This document shows positions 37,780 to 49,872 of a DNA stretch of 64,000 bases, piece by piece; positions within the stretch are counted from its first letter, which is position 1, and each line of letters begins with the position of its first letter. The notes under the pieces are model-generated. The model was given only the letters and a program-made list of their open reading frames with translations, was not told the DNA's origin and made no database searches. The stretch is from Streptococcus zalophi (GTDB taxonomy: Bacteria > Bacillota > Bacilli > Lactobacillales > Streptococcaceae). The DNA is taken from NCBI RefSeq assembly GCF_016481285.1, contig NZ_JAENBP010000006.1, positions 28,215 to 92,214 of the forward strand, read 5' to 3'. The translations under genes were made by a program, and so were the position numbers.

Positions 37780-39528
37780 ATGAAGCGATCAATGTATGCA
37801 GGACGTGTTCGACTAGAACATGCAGGAAGTGACGTCGTCCTAAAAGGATGGGTAGATAGACGTAGAGATTTGGGTGGCCTCATCTTTATTGACCTTAGAG
37901 ACCGTGAAGGGATTGTTCAACTAGTAATCAATCCAGAGATTGCTAGTCAAGAAATCATGTCTATTGCTGATAGTTTAAGAAATGAATATGTTATTGAAGT
38001 TGTAGGTAAGGTTGAAAAAAGAGATCAAGAAAATCCCAAGCTAGCGACAGGTAAGATTGAAGTTCATGTGACAGGTTTAAATATTTTAAATAAGGCAAAA
38101 ACGACACCTTTTGAAATTAGAGACCACATCGAAGTAAATGATGATATTCGCCTTCGTTATCGCTATCTTGATTTACGACGCCCTAGCATGTTAGAAAACT
38201 TTAAACTACGTGCCAAAGTGACTCATATCATGAGAAACTATCTAGATAATCTTGAATTTATTGATGTTGAAACACCAATGCTTTCAAAATCAACGCCAGA
38301 AGGTGCGCGTGATTATCTCGTTCCTAGTCGTATTAGTGAAGGGCATTTCTATGCACTGCCACAAAGTCCTCAAATCACCAAGCAATTATTAATGGCCTCA
38401 GGTTTTGATCGCTATTATCAGATTGTTAAATGTTTCCGTGATGAAGATTTAAGAGGAGACCGTCAACCTGAGTTTACACAGGTCGACCTTGAAACCTCAT
38501 TTTTATCAGAGGAAGAAATTCAAACCATTGTTGAAGGTTTGATTGCTAAGGTGATGAAAGAAGTTAAAGGCATTGACCTTACACTACCATTACCAAGAAT
38601 GTCTTATGACGATGCTATGAATTTATACGGTAGTGATAAGCCAGACACAAGATATGATATGCTGCTACAAGATGTGTCAGAACTTGTTCGTATGACAGAT
38701 TTCAAGGTATTTTCTGAAGCGCCAAGTGTTAAAGCCATTGTGGTTAAAGATGCTGCAAGCAACTATTCGCGCAAAGACATTGACAAGTTGACAGAGATTG
38801 CTAAACAGTATGGCGCTAAGGGATTAGCATGGGTGAAGTATGTTGACAACAACTTGACAGGTCCAATTGCAAAATTTTTAACAGAAATAACAGACAAGTT
38901 GACGGTTACTTTACAGTTGACCAATAATGATTTGGTTTTATTTGTTGCAGATGATCTTGCTATTGTGAATGACACACTAGGGGCTCTTAGAACACGTATT
39001 GCCAAAGAACTCAACCTCATTGATGAATCACAATTCAACTTTTTATGGGTGGTTGATTGGCCGATGTTTGAATGGTCAAAAGAAGAAGAACGTTACACCA
39101 GTGCTCACCATCCCTTTACCTTACCACAAAAAGAAACCGTTGCTGAATTAGAAGGCGACTTGAGTAAAGTGAAGGCTGTTGCTTATGACATTGTTTTAAA
39201 TGGTTATGAACTAGGTGGCGGTAGTTTACGGATTAATGAAAAAGACATTCAAGAAAGAATGTTGAAAGCTTTAGGCTTTAAGACAGAAGACGCCTATGAA
39301 CAATTTGGCTTCTTATTAGATGCCATGGATTATGGTTTCCCACCACACGGTGGTTTAGCTCTTGGGCTTGATCGCTTTGTGATGCTTTTAGCCGGAAAAG
39401 AAAATATTAGAGAGGTCATTGCCTTTCCAAAAAATAATCGCGCCATTGATCCAATGACGCAAGCACCAAGCATTGTTTCTAAGAAACAATTAGAAGAATT
39501 ATCGTTAACAGTAAAAAAACATGATTAA
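37780..39528 (+). CDS. aspS: Aspartate--tRNA ligase
   Basis: Class IIb synthetase of bacterial type, 582 residues: N-terminal OB-fold anticodon-binding domain (about 1-105), catalytic core with [20 protein letters not shown] (about 213-232), GAD insertion (about 290-410) and motif 3 [13 protein letters not shown] (about 525-537). ATG at 37780 ([10 protein letters not shown]) follows GGAG by six bases; the ATG at 37768 overlaps the hisS stop and lacks a site. It overlaps the next gene by eight bases. Confidence 0.97.
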   Translation: MKRSMYAGRVRLEHAGSDVVLKGWVDRRRDLGGLIFIDLRDREGIVQLVINPEIASQEIMSIADSLRNEYVIEVVGKVEKRDQENPKLATGKIEVHVTGLNILNKAKTTPFEIRDHIEVNDDIRLRYRYLDLRRPSMLENFKLRAKVTHIMRNYLDNLEFIDVETPMLSKSTPEGARDYLVPSRISEGHFYALPQSPQITKQLLMASGFDRYYQIVKCFRDEDLRGDRQPEFTQVDLETSFLSEEEIQTIVEGLIAKVMKEVKGIDLTLPLPRMSYDDAMNLYGSDKPDTRYDMLLQDVSELVRMTDFKVFSEAPSVKAIVVKDAASNYSRKDIDKLTEIAKQYGAKGLAWVKYVDNNLTGPIAKFLTEITDKLTVTLQLTNNDLVLFVADDLAIVNDTLGALRTRIAKELNLIDESQFNFLWVVDWPMFEWSKEEERYTSAHHPFTLPQKETVAELEGDLSKVKAVAYDIVLNGYELGGGSLRINEKDIQERMLKALGFKTEDAYEQFGFLLDAMDYGFPPHGGLALGLDRFVMLLAGKENIREVIAFPKNNRAIDPMTQAPSIVSKKQLEELSLTVKKHD

Positions 39529-40465
39529 AAAATCACCTTTAAGCAAACGTATTAGATTTGTTATTAATCGTTGGGCAAAAAAAGTAGGACTTCTTAATAC
39601 ACTAAGAAGTATTTCTAAAGAAAAATATGCAGAAAAGATTTCAGCAGCAGTCCTAACTGGTTTATTGTTTAGTATTGCTGTCAATTTCTTTTTCCAACCT
39701 GGACACGTCTATTCAAGTGGTGTGACAGGTCTATCTCAAATCATTTCAGCCGTCATATTTAGGACAACTGGATTGAGATTGTCTATTGCTTTTTTCTATT
39801 ACTTTTTAAATGTTCCCCTACTTATCTTAGCTTGGTATCGAATTGGTAGAAAGTTTACTGTTTTTACTTTTATATCAGTTACTTTAAGTTCGCTCTTTGT
39901 GCATTTTATGCCACAGATTACTTTAACAACCGATCCTCTTGTTAATGCTATTTTTGGTGGTCTTTTTATGGGGGTTGGTATAGGTCTTGGTTTTAGAGCC
40001 AATATTTCTAGTGGTGGTACAGATATTGTTAGTGTCACCATTAGAAAAAGAACTGGTAGAGAAGTTGGTAATATTTCCATGATTGTGAATGGTTTTATCA
40101 TGCTATTTGCAGGAATTCTTTTTGGTTGGCAATATGCCCTTTATTCTATGGTTGCCATCTTTGTTTCTAGCCGGGTGACAGATGCTGTTTTTACGAAACA
40201 ACGTAAAATGCAAGCGATGATTATTACTGATAAACCTGAAAAAGTGATTCGAATGATTCACAAAAAACTTCATCGAGGTGTCACTTCGATTAATGAAGCA
40301 GAAGGCACTTATAAACACGAAAAAAAATCTGTGCTCATAACGATTATTTCACGTGCTGAGTACAATGAATTCAGAACAATTATGCAAAAAACCGATCCAA
40401 CAGCATTTGTGTCAGTTGCAGAAAATGTTCACATCATTGGTCGTTTTACAGAAGATGATCGATAA
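39521..40465 (+). CDS. YitT family membrane protein
   Basis: A 314-residue protein: basic N terminus of about 45 residues, five to six membrane helices (about 45-225), the family motif [21 protein letters not shown] (about 145-165) and a C-terminal DUF2179 domain (about 228-312). It starts within the aspS end, so it is cotranscribed and probably coupled. The function is unknown. It is paralogous to the next gene and to 1829-2701. Confidence 0.87.
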   Translation: MIKKSPLSKRIRFVINRWAKKVGLLNTLRSISKEKYAEKISAAVLTGLLFSIAVNFFFQPGHVYSSGVTGLSQIISAVIFRTTGLRLSIAFFYYFLNVPLLILAWYRIGRKFTVFTFISVTLSSLFVHFMPQITLTTDPLVNAIFGGLFMGVGIGLGFRANISSGGTDIVSVTIRKRTGREVGNISMIVNGFIMLFAGILFGWQYALYSMVAIFVSSRVTDAVFTKQRKMQAMIITDKPEKVIRMIHKKLHRGVTSINEAEGTYKHEKKSVLITIISRAEYNEFRTIMQKTDPTAFVSVAENVHIIGRFTEDDR

Positions 40466-40489
40466 TCTTACTATAGTATAGGAGAATAA

Positions 40490-41371
40490 ATGAAACAAAA
40501 ATATGTTTTTCATCCCAAAAATTTTTTCTTTATCACCCTTGGTACTGCTATTTATGCTTTTGGTTTTGTTAATTTGAACATGCAAAACAAAATTGCTGAA
40601 GGGGGATTGGCTGGTTTAACCTTGGTTTTTCACCATTTGTTTAATATTAACCCTTCTTATTCAGGTTATCTCCTGAATTTACCACTTGTTTTGTGGGGAG
40701 CTTATATTTTTGGTAAGAGAGCAATGGCTTATACCGTTTATGGGATTAGTACCATGTATTTGTTTGTTTATATCTTCCAAAAAATACCACTCAATCTTGA
40801 TTTGCAACATGATTATCTTGTTATTTCCTTGATAGCAGGAATTGGTGCAGGCCTTGGAAGCGGAATTGTCTTTCGCTACGGCGGAACAACAGGTGGCTCA
40901 GATATTATTGCAAGGATTATCGAAGATAAGTTTGGTATCCAACTCAGCCAAGCACTTCTTGGTTTTGATATTTTTGTCATGTTGTTATCATTAACCTATG
41001 TTTCTGTTCCACGGATGATGTATGCTTTAATTGCTAGTTTTATGTTTAGTCAGGTCGTTCATCTGGTTGAAAATGGTGGGTATTCGGTTCGTGGCATGTT
41101 TATCATTTCTGATAAATCAGCTGAAATTGCAAAATTTATCATTGAAGATATCGGAAGAGGAGTTACCTACCTTCAAGGAGAAGGTGCTTATTCTGGACAT
41201 GAGAAAAAAGTTATCTATGTAGCCATGTCACCGACAGAGATTCGGGAAGTTAAAAAAGTAATGGAAGAGATAGATCCTAGGGCCTTCATTTCCATTATGG
41301 CTATTGAAGAGGTCGTCAGTCCAGATTTCATTGTCAATCGCCGGCCAATGTTAAAATTACCCAAGAAATAA
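40490..41371 (+). CDS. YitT family membrane protein
   Basis: A 293-residue paralogue of its neighbour: helices from about 9-200, motif GLGSGIVFRYGGTTGGSDIIA (about 121-141) and C-terminal DUF2179 (about 200-285). ATG follows AGGAG. It is last gene of the hisS-aspS-yitT-yitT run and ends in a terminator. Confidence 0.87.
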   Translation: MKQKYVFHPKNFFFITLGTAIYAFGFVNLNMQNKIAEGGLAGLTLVFHHLFNINPSYSGYLLNLPLVLWGAYIFGKRAMAYTVYGISTMYLFVYIFQKIPLNLDLQHDYLVISLIAGIGAGLGSGIVFRYGGTTGGSDIIARIIEDKFGIQLSQALLGFDIFVMLLSLTYVSVPRMMYALIASFMFSQVVHLVENGGYSVRGMFIISDKSAEIAKFIIEDIGRGVTYLQGEGAYSGHEKKVIYVAMSPTEIREVKKVMEEIDPRAFISIMAIEEVVSPDFIVNRRPMLKLPKK

Positions 41372-41402
41372 AAAAACTTCAGTCATTGACTGAAGTTTTT
41401 CT
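41371..41402. terminator. Bidirectional terminator between yitT and argS
   Basis: A 14-bp perfect palindromic stem AAAAACTTCAGTCA/TGACTGAAGTTTTT. Confidence 0.88.
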
Positions 41403-41407
41403 CGTTG

Positions 41408-43096
41408 TTACATTTCATTTGGTGCTTCAACACCTAGTAAGCGAAGGGCTTCTTTTAATACAACTCCTGTTGCATAAGATAGGGCCAAACGACTATCACG
41501 CTCTGGGCTATCGTCCAAAATGCGGGTATGAGCATAGAAGCGATTAAAGCTTTGTGCCAAGTTGATGGCAAATTTGGCAATAACTGATGGTTCAAAGTTA
41601 TCAGAACTTCTTGCAATAATGCGTGGGAAATCTTGCAGTAATTTCACAATTTCCCAACTATCAGAGTCATTTAACTTGTAATCGCCGTTAGTACTTGGTG
41701 TAAAGTCGGCTTTTTTAAGGATTGATTGGATACGTGCATGAGCGTACTGTACATAAGGACCAGTTTCTCCTTCAAACGATACCATTGTTTCTAAGTTGAA
41801 ATCATAACCATTTGTTCGGTCAGTTTTCAAATCATAGAATTTAATCGCTCCAACACCAACTGCTTGGGCAACATCTTCTTTATTTTCAAGGTTAGGATTT
41901 TTAGCTTCAATTTGTGTCAATGCACGATTGATAGCTTCATTAATAGTCGGCTCAAGTAGGATAACATTTCCTTTACGTGTTGAGAACTTAGTACCGTTAC
42001 TTGTCACAAGACCAAAGGAAACATGGCTAATATCATCACTCCAGTCATAAGACATTTCAGATAAGACGGCTTTTAATTGTTTGAAGTGAGACGCTTGTTC
42101 TTGACCAACAACATAGACAGCTTTAGCAAAATCGTAATGACGATGACGGTATAGTGCAGCTGCTAAGTCACGAGTGATGTAGAGTGTGGCACCATCTGAT
42201 TTTTTAATGAGTGCTGGATGTTCAATGCCGTATTTTTCCAAATTAACGACTTGTGCGCCTTTAGACTCTTGTAAGAGATTCTTTTCAGCTAGTAAGTCAA
42301 GAATTTCTTGCATTTTATCATTATAAAATGCTTCACCATTATAACTGTCAAAAGAAACTTTCATCAAATCATAAATACGGTTAAACTCAATTAGACTTTC
42401 ATCGCGGAACCATTGCCACAACTCAAGCGCTTCTTCATCTCCGTTTTCAAGCCTTAGGAACCAATCTCTTGCTTCATCGTCCAACTCTGGATGGTCTTTA
42501 ACTTCAGCGTTGATACGGACATAGAGTTTTAATAACTCATTAATCGGGTCTTTTTCAACAGCTTCTTTGTCACCCCATTTTTTATAAGCGACAATCAGCA
42601 TTCCAAATTGTTTGCCCCAGTCTCCTAAATGGTTAACTTTAATTGTTTTGTACCCCATTTTTTGGAAGATGTTAGATAAGGCATCACCAATAACTGTTGA
42701 GCGTAAATGACCAATTGAAAATGGCTTAGCAATGTTTGGACTTGACATATCGATAACAATATTTTTATTTTCACCAATGTGTTGTTGACCGTAATTATCA
42801 CCTTTTTCAATGACACTCATCAAAATCTGATGAGATAATTTTTCTTTATCTAAGAAAAAGTTGATATAAGGGCCAACAGCCTCTACTTTTTCAAATCCGT
42901 CTTTATCGATTTTCTCTACGATTTCTTGAGCAATCATTTGTGGTGCTTTTCTTAATACTTTAGCTAAAGAAAAAGCTGGAAAGGCAAGGTCTCCCATGTT
43001 CGAATTTTTGGGAACTTCAAGTAAGTTGAGGACTGTTTCAAACTCTAAATCAGCAACAGCGGTAATTTTTTTAGCAATAAGTTGTTTTGTATCCAT
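41408..43096 (-). CDS. argS: Arginine--tRNA ligase
   Basis: Class I synthetase, 562 residues. The N-terminal Add-1 domain precedes the HIGH-like motif [19 protein letters not shown] (about 118-136). The class signature region [14 protein letters not shown] (about 370-383) and the C-terminal DALR anticodon-binding domain with [13 protein letters not shown] follow. ATG at 43096 follows AGGAGTCAAAG. In other streptococci argR commonly lies between argS and mutS; it is not present here. Confidence 0.97.
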   Translation of the reverse strand: MDTKQLIAKKITAVADLEFETVLNLLEVPKNSNMGDLAFPAFSLAKVLRKAPQMIAQEIVEKIDKDGFEKVEAVGPYINFFLDKEKLSHQILMSVIEKGDNYGQQHIGENKNIVIDMSSPNIAKPFSIGHLRSTVIGDALSNIFQKMGYKTIKVNHLGDWGKQFGMLIVAYKKWGDKEAVEKDPINELLKLYVRINAEVKDHPELDDEARDWFLRLENGDEEALELWQWFRDESLIEFNRIYDLMKVSFDSYNGEAFYNDKMQEILDLLAEKNLLQESKGAQVVNLEKYGIEHPALIKKSDGATLYITRDLAAALYRHRHYDFAKAVYVVGQEQASHFKQLKAVLSEMSYDWSDDISHVSFGLVTSNGTKFSTRKGNVILLEPTINEAINRALTQIEAKNPNLENKEDVAQAVGVGAIKFYDLKTDRTNGYDFNLETMVSFEGETGPYVQYAHARIQSILKKADFTPSTNGDYKLNDSDSWEIVKLLQDFPRIIARSSDNFEPSVIAKFAINLAQSFNRFYAHTRILDDSPERDSRLALSYATGVVLKEALRLLGVEAPNEM

Positions 43097-43322
43097 CTTT
43101 GACTCCTAAACTGTTAATTGTTTCTTATATTTTAACATAAAAAAGGCCTGATGATAAGTATATCTTTATTTTAGCTATAAAATATCTTTTTTTTTAAATT
43201 GTAACTGCTAAACTTTGTTTTATAAGTAGATTTCATTTTAACAGTTTATGACACGTTTGATTTATGATAAAATGAAACATATTAATAATAGTATTTGTTT
43301 AGAAGATGGATGAGGACTTATT
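43097..43322. other. Divergent intergenic region argS/mutS
   Basis: 226 A/T-rich bases. The mutS promoter is probably TGATAAAAT at about 43265-43273. No argR remnant or other ORF is visible. Confidence 0.45.
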
Positions 43323-45857
43323 ATGACAAAAGAAAAAATTTCTCCAGGGATGCAGCAGTATCTCGACATCAAAAAAAATTACCCTGATGCCTTTTTACTC
43401 TTTCGCATGGGTGATTTTTATGAACTATTTTATGATGATGCCGTTAAAGCCGCTCAAATTCTTGAAATCAGTTTAACCAGTCGTAATAAAAATGCTGAAA
43501 ATCCTATTCCAATGGCAGGGGTTCCTTATCATTCAGCGCAACAATATATTGATGTTTTAATTGATTTGGGTTATAAGGTGGCTATTGCTGAACAAATGGA
43601 GGACCCAAAGCAAGCAGTGGGAGTGGTTAAAAGAGAAGTTGTTCAAGTGGTGACACCAGGAACAGCAGTTGACTCATCAAAACCAGATGCTAATAACAAT
43701 TATCTGATTGCTATTGACACCAACCAAAATCTTTTTGGCTTATCCTATATGGATTTATCGACAGGTGAATTTTATGCGACCGTTTTACCTGATTTTTCAA
43801 GCGTCTGCAGTGAAATTTTGAACCTAAAAGCCAAAGAAGTGGTGGTAGGTTATGAACTTGATGAGGAGAATCAAGATCTTCTTGAAAAGAAAATGAACGT
43901 GATTGTTTCTTATCAACCGCAAGAAGAAAATCACCCTTTACTTAATGTAGACCTTAATCCAATAGAAGTATCAGCAGCGTCTAAATTACTTTACTATATT
44001 AAAACAACGCAAATGCGCGAATTGAGTCATCTCCAAAAGTTAGTCCATTATGAGATTAAAGATTACCTTCAGATGACCTATACCACAAAAAGTAGTTTGG
44101 ATTTGTTAGAAAATGCTAGAACTAATAAAAAAAATGGCAGTCTTTTTTGGTTGCTTGACAACACAAAAACAGCCATGGGAATGCGTTTGTTGCGTCAATG
44201 GATTGATCGACCACTCATCAATCAACAAAAGATTGTTCGAAGACAAGACATTATTCAAGTGTTTCTAGAACAATTTATTGAGCGTAGTGATTTGACAGAA
44301 AGTCTCAAAGGGGTCTATGATATTGAACGATTAGCCAGTCGCGTTTCTTTTGGGAAAGCTAACCCGAAAGATTTAATCCAACTAGGGCACACGCTGGCTC
44401 AAGTTCCCTACATTAAAGCCATTTTAGAAAGTTTTTCTCATTCTAGTTTAGAAGATCTTGTCAACGCGATGGATCCTTTGTCAGAGTTGGAAGAATTGAT
44501 TCGTTTAGCGATAGATACCAATGCTTCTGCAACCATCACTGAAGGCAATATTATTAGAACAGGATTTGATGATAGGCTAGACCATTATCGTAAAATCATG
44601 CGTGAAGGAACTAGCTGGATTGCTGATATTGAAGCTAAGGAAAAACAAGCAACAGGTATTTCAACGCTAAAAATTGATTACAATAAAAAAGATGGTTATT
44701 ATTTCCATGTGACTAATTCCAACCTTAGCCTTGTTCCTGATTATTTTTTCAGAAAAGCAACCCTAAAAAATTCTGAGCGTTTTGGCACAGCAGAACTGGC
44801 TAAAATTGAAGGAGAAATGCTTGAAGCGCGTGATTATTCTGCACAGTTAGAATATGATATTTTCATGCGCGTGAGAAGTCAAGTGGAAAAGTATATTACT
44901 AGGTTACAAAAACTAGCCAAGCAAATTGCCACAGTTGATGTTTTGCAGAGTTTAGCTCAAGTAGCTGAAAACAATCGTTATGTCCGTCCGACATTTAATC
45001 AAACAGGCCAGATTCAAATTGAGCAAGGACGACATGCTGTTGTGGAAAAAGTTATGGGAACACAAGAATATATTCCAAATAGTATTGTGTTTGATGCCAC
45101 AACAAATATCCAATTGATTACTGGCCCAAATATGAGTGGGAAGTCAACTTATATGAGACAACTCGCTTTAACTATTGTCTTGGCTCAGATGGGTTCATTT
45201 GTAGCCGCTCAATCGGCTGACATTCCACTTTTTGATGCCATTTTCACTAGAATTGGTGCAGCAGACGATTTAATTTCAGGACAGTCAACCTTTATGGTGG
45301 AGATGATGGAGGCTAACCATGCTATCAAAAGAGCGAGCAAAAATTCCCTTATTTTATTTGATGAGTTAGGCAGAGGGACAGCCACTTATGATGGGATGGC
45401 TCTTGCCCAAGCCATTATTGAACACATTCATAACCATATTGGCGCTAAAACAATGTTTGCGACTCACTATCACGAGTTGACAAGTCTGTCAACAAACTTG
45501 ACACAACTTGTTAATGTTCATGTCTCAACGTTAGAACAAAATGGTGAAGTGACTTTCTTACACAAGATTGCAGAAGGTCCTGCTGATAAATCTTATGGGA
45601 TTCATGTGGCAAAAATAGCTGGTTTACCAATAACACTACTCAAACGGGCGGATACTCTCTTGACCCAGTTTGAGTCTCATGCTGTTATGCCTGTATCAAC
45701 TGAAAAAACAATAAACGCTCAAACTAAACCATTAACTCTTTTCGAGGAAGAACAACAAACTGTTTTAGAACGATTAAGCTCGCTTGATGTGATGAATATG
45801 ACACCAATAGAGGCCTTAAATGAATTGCTGGATTTACAAAAGGCATTGAAGAGGTAA
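43323..45857 (+). CDS. mutS: DNA mismatch repair protein MutS
   Basis: Recognises mismatches and recruits MutL. At 844 residues it is normal in length. The mismatch-reading Phe-x-Glu is in [12 protein letters not shown] (about 29-40). The C-terminal ATPase has Walker [15 protein letters not shown] (about 600-613), Walker [18 protein letters not shown] (about 676-692) and FATHYHELT (about 712-720). An 85-residue C-terminal tail with [11 protein letters not shown] may carry the dimer or beta-clamp contact. Confidence 0.98.
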   Translation: MTKEKISPGMQQYLDIKKNYPDAFLLFRMGDFYELFYDDAVKAAQILEISLTSRNKNAENPIPMAGVPYHSAQQYIDVLIDLGYKVAIAEQMEDPKQAVGVVKREVVQVVTPGTAVDSSKPDANNNYLIAIDTNQNLFGLSYMDLSTGEFYATVLPDFSSVCSEILNLKAKEVVVGYELDEENQDLLEKKMNVIVSYQPQEENHPLLNVDLNPIEVSAASKLLYYIKTTQMRELSHLQKLVHYEIKDYLQMTYTTKSSLDLLENARTNKKNGSLFWLLDNTKTAMGMRLLRQWIDRPLINQQKIVRRQDIIQVFLEQFIERSDLTESLKGVYDIERLASRVSFGKANPKDLIQLGHTLAQVPYIKAILESFSHSSLEDLVNAMDPLSELEELIRLAIDTNASATITEGNIIRTGFDDRLDHYRKIMREGTSWIADIEAKEKQATGISTLKIDYNKKDGYYFHVTNSNLSLVPDYFFRKATLKNSERFGTAELAKIEGEMLEARDYSAQLEYDIFMRVRSQVEKYITRLQKLAKQIATVDVLQSLAQVAENNRYVRPTFNQTGQIQIEQGRHAVVEKVMGTQEYIPNSIVFDATTNIQLITGPNMSGKSTYMRQLALTIVLAQMGSFVAAQSADIPLFDAIFTRIGAADDLISGQSTFMVEMMEANHAIKRASKNSLILFDELGRGTATYDGMALAQAIIEHIHNHIGAKTMFATHYHELTSLSTNLTQLVNVHVSTLEQNGEVTFLHKIAEGPADKSYGIHVAKIAGLPITLLKRADTLLTQFESHAVMPVSTEKTINAQTKPLTLFEEEQQTVLERLSSLDVMNMTPIEALNELLDLQKALKR

Positions 45858-45866
45858 TAACTGAAT

Positions 45867-45930
45867 AATGAAGATAAGTCACAAAATAGAATGTTCTCTT
45901 TTCTTGTTTTGTGACTTATTGATTATCATT
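45867..45930. repeat. Inverted repeat after mutS without T run
   Basis: A perfect 13-bp arm pair ATAAGTCACAAAA (45874-45886) and TTTTGTGACTTAT (45907-45919), plus outer AATGA/TCATT. There is no T tract, so simple intrinsic termination is doubtful. Confidence 0.6.
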
Positions 45931-46038
45931 AGATAGTCCAAGTCTTTCAATTTCTTTCTTTTCTTTGTGTGGTATAATAGAAAAACAACAACAAGACTAA
46001 AATCATCCCTACCAAAATCATTAAAGGAGGTTGAAGTG

Positions 46039-46620
46039 ATGACAAAATCAAGATTAGAAGCTTTTAGTGATGGCGTTTTAGCGATTATCATTACTGTCAT
46101 GGTGATCGATTTAAAAAGTCCCGAGATAGATTCACTTCAAGCGGTGTTTAGACTAATTCCTAATATAGCTTCTTATATTCTGAGTTTTACCTATGTGGCT
46201 ATTTATTGGAACAATCACCATCAGTTATTATCAAGTACTAATAGAGTCAATGCCAAAATCCTATGGGCAAATTCTCTATGGCTATTTTTTATGTCTCTCA
46301 TTCCCTTTGGAACAGGATGGATTAGTCGTTTTTATTCCAGTCATGTGCCAGTTATGACTTATGGTTTGATTTTATTGGTGACGGCTCTCTCTTACTTCTT
46401 TTTACAACATCAGGTTGTTAGATATAGTGAAAGAAGTGCCCTACTTAAAAAAATAATTGGGAAAGATTTAAAAGGAAAATTCACTGTTTTACTCTATATT
46501 ATCTCTATTTTAATGAGTCCATTTTTTACCACGGGCTCTGAAATTATCTTTGTTATAGCAGCACTCATGTGGTTTATACCAGATAAACGAGTGGCAAAAA
46601 TCCTAGAAGAAGAGTTATAG
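46039..46620 (+). CDS. TMEM175 family potassium channel protein (DUF1211)
   Basis: A 193-residue membrane protein with about six helices. The N-terminal signature RLEAFSDGVLAIIITVMVIDL (about 4-24) is the FSDG motif of bacterial TMEM175 channels. ATG at 46039 follows AGGAGG by eight bases; upstream in-frame codons have no site. It lies between mutS and mutL without an obvious link to repair. It probably conducts K+ (family knowledge). Confidence 0.85.
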   Translation: MTKSRLEAFSDGVLAIIITVMVIDLKSPEIDSLQAVFRLIPNIASYILSFTYVAIYWNNHHQLLSSTNRVNAKILWANSLWLFFMSLIPFGTGWISRFYSSHVPVMTYGLILLVTALSYFFLQHQVVRYSERSALLKKIIGKDLKGKFTVLLYIISILMSPFFTTGSEIIFVIAALMWFIPDKRVAKILEEEL

Positions 46621-46686
46621 ACAAATGAATAACCTTGTCTTGATAACATAACAATGACAAACGTCTTAGAAAAGGTGAAGAGTATT

Positions 46687-48648
46687 ATGCCTAAAATTAT
46701 CGAATTACCAGAAACACTCGCCAACCAAATAGCAGCTGGTGAAGTGATTGAACGTCCAAGTAGTGTTGTGAAAGAACTGATAGAAAATGCTATTGATGCC
46801 GGAAGTAGCCAAATTACCATTGAAATCGAAGAGTCAGGATTGAAAAAAATCCAAGTCACCGATAATGGTGAAGGGATTTCTAAAGAAGATGTGGCTTTAA
46901 GTATCAAACGTCACGCCACAAGTAAAATTAAAAGCCAGTCTGATTTGTTTCGGATTAGAACATTGGGATTTCGAGGTGAAGCTCTTCCTTCAATTGCATC
47001 AATTTGTTTAATGACTATTAAAACAGCGACAGCTTCTGAAGAAGGTGGCACCTTATTGATTGCTAATGGTGGCCAAATTGAACAAGAAGAAGTAATTTCA
47101 ACACCGGTTGGGACTAAGATTATTGTTGAAAATCTTTTTTTCAATACACCGGCTAGATTAAAATATATGAAAAGTTTGCAGGCGGAACTAGCTCATATCG
47201 TTAATATGGTCAATCGTTTGAGTCTTGCTCATCCAGAAGTATCCTTTGTCTTATTTAGTGATGGCAGAGAATTGATTAGAACTGCTGGGAGCGGGGATTT
47301 ACATCAAGCTATTGCAGGTATTTATGGTGTTAGCACTGCTAAAAAAATGGTGCCCATTTCAGCCTCCAATCTTGATTTTGAAGTGTCAGGCTATGTTAGT
47401 TTGCCTGAATTAACAAGAGCAAATCGTAACTATATAACCATTTTAATTAATGGTCGCTACATCAAAAATTTCTTACTCAATAGAGCGATTATAGATGGCT
47501 ACGGTAGTAAATTAATGGTTGGTCGTTTTCCAATTGCTGTCATTGATATTCAAATAGATCCTTATTTAGCAGATGTCAATGTTCATCCGACTAAACAAGA
47601 AGTTCGCATCTCTAAAGAAGGGGATTTGATGTCTCTCATTAAGACAGCTATCTTTGAGAGTTTACAAGAACATGATTTGATTCCAGATGCGCTTGAAAAT
47701 TTAGCAAAATCAAGTACAAGAGGTTTTCCTAAACCAGTTCAAACTAGTCTTTCTTTAAAACAAACCAATTTCTATTATGATAATGAGAAACAAGATTTCT
47801 TTGTTCGTCCTGGTGAAGAAAAGGATAGCTATGTAGAAGAAAACCAGTTTTCTCAACAAGAAAATAAAGTTGACAACTCACTTGACAACTCTGTCAAGGC
47901 AACTCCATCTGTTAAGTTTGCTAATCGCACTCATTGGCATGATTTTAATAGTGAGCATCCTGAAATTGATGTAACAAACAGTGGTAAACTAAAATCCCTC
48001 TTAGATAATCTTGAAAATGAGGAGACATCTGTTTTTCCTGAATTAGAATATTTTGGTCAGATGCATGGTACTTATCTCTTTGCTCAAGGCAAAGAAGGCC
48101 TTTATATCATTGATCAACATGCTGCCCAAGAAAGAATCAAATACGAATATTATCGTGATAAAATAGCAGATGTCAACACAGGTTTACAGCAGTTGTTAAT
48201 GCCTTACCTATTCGAGTTTCCAACAGATGATTTTCTTAATCTACAAGAAAAAATGCCTCTTCTTAATCAAGTCGGTATTTACTTGGAACCTTATGGGGAA
48301 AACACCTTTATTTTACGCGAACATCCTATCTGGTTTAAGGAAGAAGAAATTGAATCTGGCGTCTATGAGATGTGTGATATGTTGTTGTTGACAAATCATG
48401 TCTCAATCAAGACTTACCGTGCTGAATTAGCCATTATGATGAGTTGTAAACGTAGCATCAAAGCCAACCATACTTTAGATGATTACTCAGCGAGACATCT
48501 CATCAATCAATTGTCACAGTGCAAAAATCCATACAACTGTCCTCATGGACGACCTGTTTTAGTGAGTTTTACCAATTCAGACATGGAAAAAATGTTCCGT
48601 CGCATTCAAGAAAATCATAAAAGTTTAAGAGAACAAGGCAAATATTAG
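46687..48648 (+). CDS. mutL: DNA mismatch repair protein MutL
   Basis: GHKL ATPase that couples MutS to downstream repair, 653 residues from ATG 46687 (MPKIIELPE). ATP motifs: [10 protein letters not shown] (about 31-40), TDNGEGI, RRHATSKI-like KRHATSKI, and [12 protein letters not shown] (about 93-104). The C-terminal dimer domain begins near 455 and has [14 protein letters not shown], with CPHGRP near the end. The endonuclease-type DQHA(X)2E motif is DQHAAQE, so it may be a nicking MutL. Upstream ATG at 46654 is less conserved. Confidence 0.96.
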   Translation: MPKIIELPETLANQIAAGEVIERPSSVVKELIENAIDAGSSQITIEIEESGLKKIQVTDNGEGISKEDVALSIKRHATSKIKSQSDLFRIRTLGFRGEALPSIASICLMTIKTATASEEGGTLLIANGGQIEQEEVISTPVGTKIIVENLFFNTPARLKYMKSLQAELAHIVNMVNRLSLAHPEVSFVLFSDGRELIRTAGSGDLHQAIAGIYGVSTAKKMVPISASNLDFEVSGYVSLPELTRANRNYITILINGRYIKNFLLNRAIIDGYGSKLMVGRFPIAVIDIQIDPYLADVNVHPTKQEVRISKEGDLMSLIKTAIFESLQEHDLIPDALENLAKSSTRGFPKPVQTSLSLKQTNFYYDNEKQDFFVRPGEEKDSYVEENQFSQQENKVDNSLDNSVKATPSVKFANRTHWHDFNSEHPEIDVTNSGKLKSLLDNLENEETSVFPELEYFGQMHGTYLFAQGKEGLYIIDQHAAQERIKYEYYRDKIADVNTGLQQLLMPYLFEFPTDDFLNLQEKMPLLNQVGIYLEPYGENTFILREHPIWFKEEEIESGVYEMCDMLLLTNHVSIKTYRAELAIMMSCKRSIKANHTLDDYSARHLINQLSQCKNPYNCPHGRPVLVSFTNSDMEKMFRRIQENHKSLREQGKY

Positions 48649-48660
48649 AAGAGAGAAATA

Positions 48661-49254
48661 ATGTACGAATATATCAAAGGAACCCTTTCAAAAATAACCG
48701 CTAAATACATTGTGGTTGAAGTATCAGGTATTGGCTACATCATTCATGTGGCAAATCCATACAGCTTTTCAAATCAGGTCAATCAGACGATAAAAATTTA
48801 TCTCTACCAAGTTGTTCGAGAAGATGCTCAGCTCCTTTATGGCTTTCACAGTGAAGAAGAAAAAACGATTTTCTTAAATCTTATTTCAGTGACAGGGATT
48901 GGACCAACGTCTGCCTTAGCCATCATTGCAGCCGATGATAATGAAGGCTTAGTCGCGGCCATTGACAACAAAGATATTACTTATCTGATGAAATTCCCTA
49001 AAATTGGTAAAAAAACAGCCCAACAAATGATTCTTGATTTAGCAGGAAAATTTGTTGATAACACAACAACTAACAAGGAAAAAAGAGATACAAAAGGAAC
49101 AACTACTAACCATGCTTTAGATGAAGCAATGGAAGCCCTTAATGCTCTTGGCTATAAAGCTAGCGAATTGAAAAAAATTCGTGCCTTCTTTGAAGGAACA
49201 AGTGAGACGACACAAGACTATATTAAAGCGTCACTTAAAATGCTGATTAAATAG
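48661..49254 (+). CDS. ruvA: Holliday junction branch migration protein RuvA
   Basis: A 197-residue junction-binding protein with an N-terminal OB fold ([20 protein letters not shown]), HhH motifs ([19 protein letters not shown] and [21 protein letters not shown]) and a C-terminal RuvB-contact domain after a flexible linker (about 135-150). It is 12 bases after mutL. ruvB is not in this window. Confidence 0.96.
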   Translation: MYEYIKGTLSKITAKYIVVEVSGIGYIIHVANPYSFSNQVNQTIKIYLYQVVREDAQLLYGFHSEEEKTIFLNLISVTGIGPTSALAIIAADDNEGLVAAIDNKDITYLMKFPKIGKKTAQQMILDLAGKFVDNTTTNKEKRDTKGTTTNHALDEAMEALNALGYKASELKKIRAFFEGTSETTQDYIKASLKMLIK

Positions 49255-49263
49255 GAGATGACT

Positions 49264-49830
49264 ATGAAACGTTGTGGTTGGGTAAAAAAACAAGATGATT
49301 TAGACAGGATGTACCATGATACCGAGTGGGGACGACCATTACATGATGAACAAGCTCTTTTTGAATTATTTTGTCTAGAAAGTTATCAATCTGGCGTGTC
49401 ATGGTTAACCGTCTTACACAAAAGACAAGCCTTCAATCACGTTTTTAAACAATATGACATTGCTAAAGTAGCCGCTATGACTGATAAAGAGCTTGAGTTC
49501 TTATTATCTGATGAAGCTATTATTAGACATCGCGGAAAGCTCTTTGCGACAAGAAATAACGCTCAACAATTTTTACAGATTCAAAAAGAATTTGGTTCTT
49601 TTGATAACTATATTTGGTCTTTTGTCAAACATCACCCTATCAACCATAAAATTAATCATTATAAGGACGCTCCTAGTCAAACAGCTTTATCAGAACAAAT
49701 TGCTAAAGAATTGAAAAAACGAGGCTTCAAATATATAGGACCTACCATGATTTATTCTTTCATGCAGGCAGCTGGTCTTGTCAATGACCATGAAGTGGAG
49801 TGTTCTTTTAATCCTAATCATACGTTGTAA
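49264..49830 (+). CDS. tag: DNA-3-methyladenine glycosylase I
   Basis: A 188-residue base-excision enzyme that removes 3-methyladenine. Conserved MKRCGWVKKQDD start and YHDTEWGRPLHDEQALFELFCLESYQSGVSWLTVLHKR in parts (about 15-52), with the C-terminal zinc ligands in HEVECSFNPNH and Cys4. ATG at 49264 follows GGAG by six bases; ATG at 49258 has none. It lies in the mutL-ruvA-tag-cinA-recA repair cluster. Confidence 0.96.
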   Translation: MKRCGWVKKQDDLDRMYHDTEWGRPLHDEQALFELFCLESYQSGVSWLTVLHKRQAFNHVFKQYDIAKVAAMTDKELEFLLSDEAIIRHRGKLFATRNNAQQFLQIQKEFGSFDNYIWSFVKHHPINHKINHYKDAPSQTALSEQIAKELKKRGFKYIGPTMIYSFMQAAGLVNDHEVECSFNPNHTL

Positions 49831-49872
49831 AAACCATAATAGTTTACGAATAAGAGAGTGAGGCAACTCGTC

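Noticed and set aside
46494..46907. Minus-strand ORF across the TMEM175/mutL junction
   Set aside because: It overlaps two well-supported genes and resembles no family.
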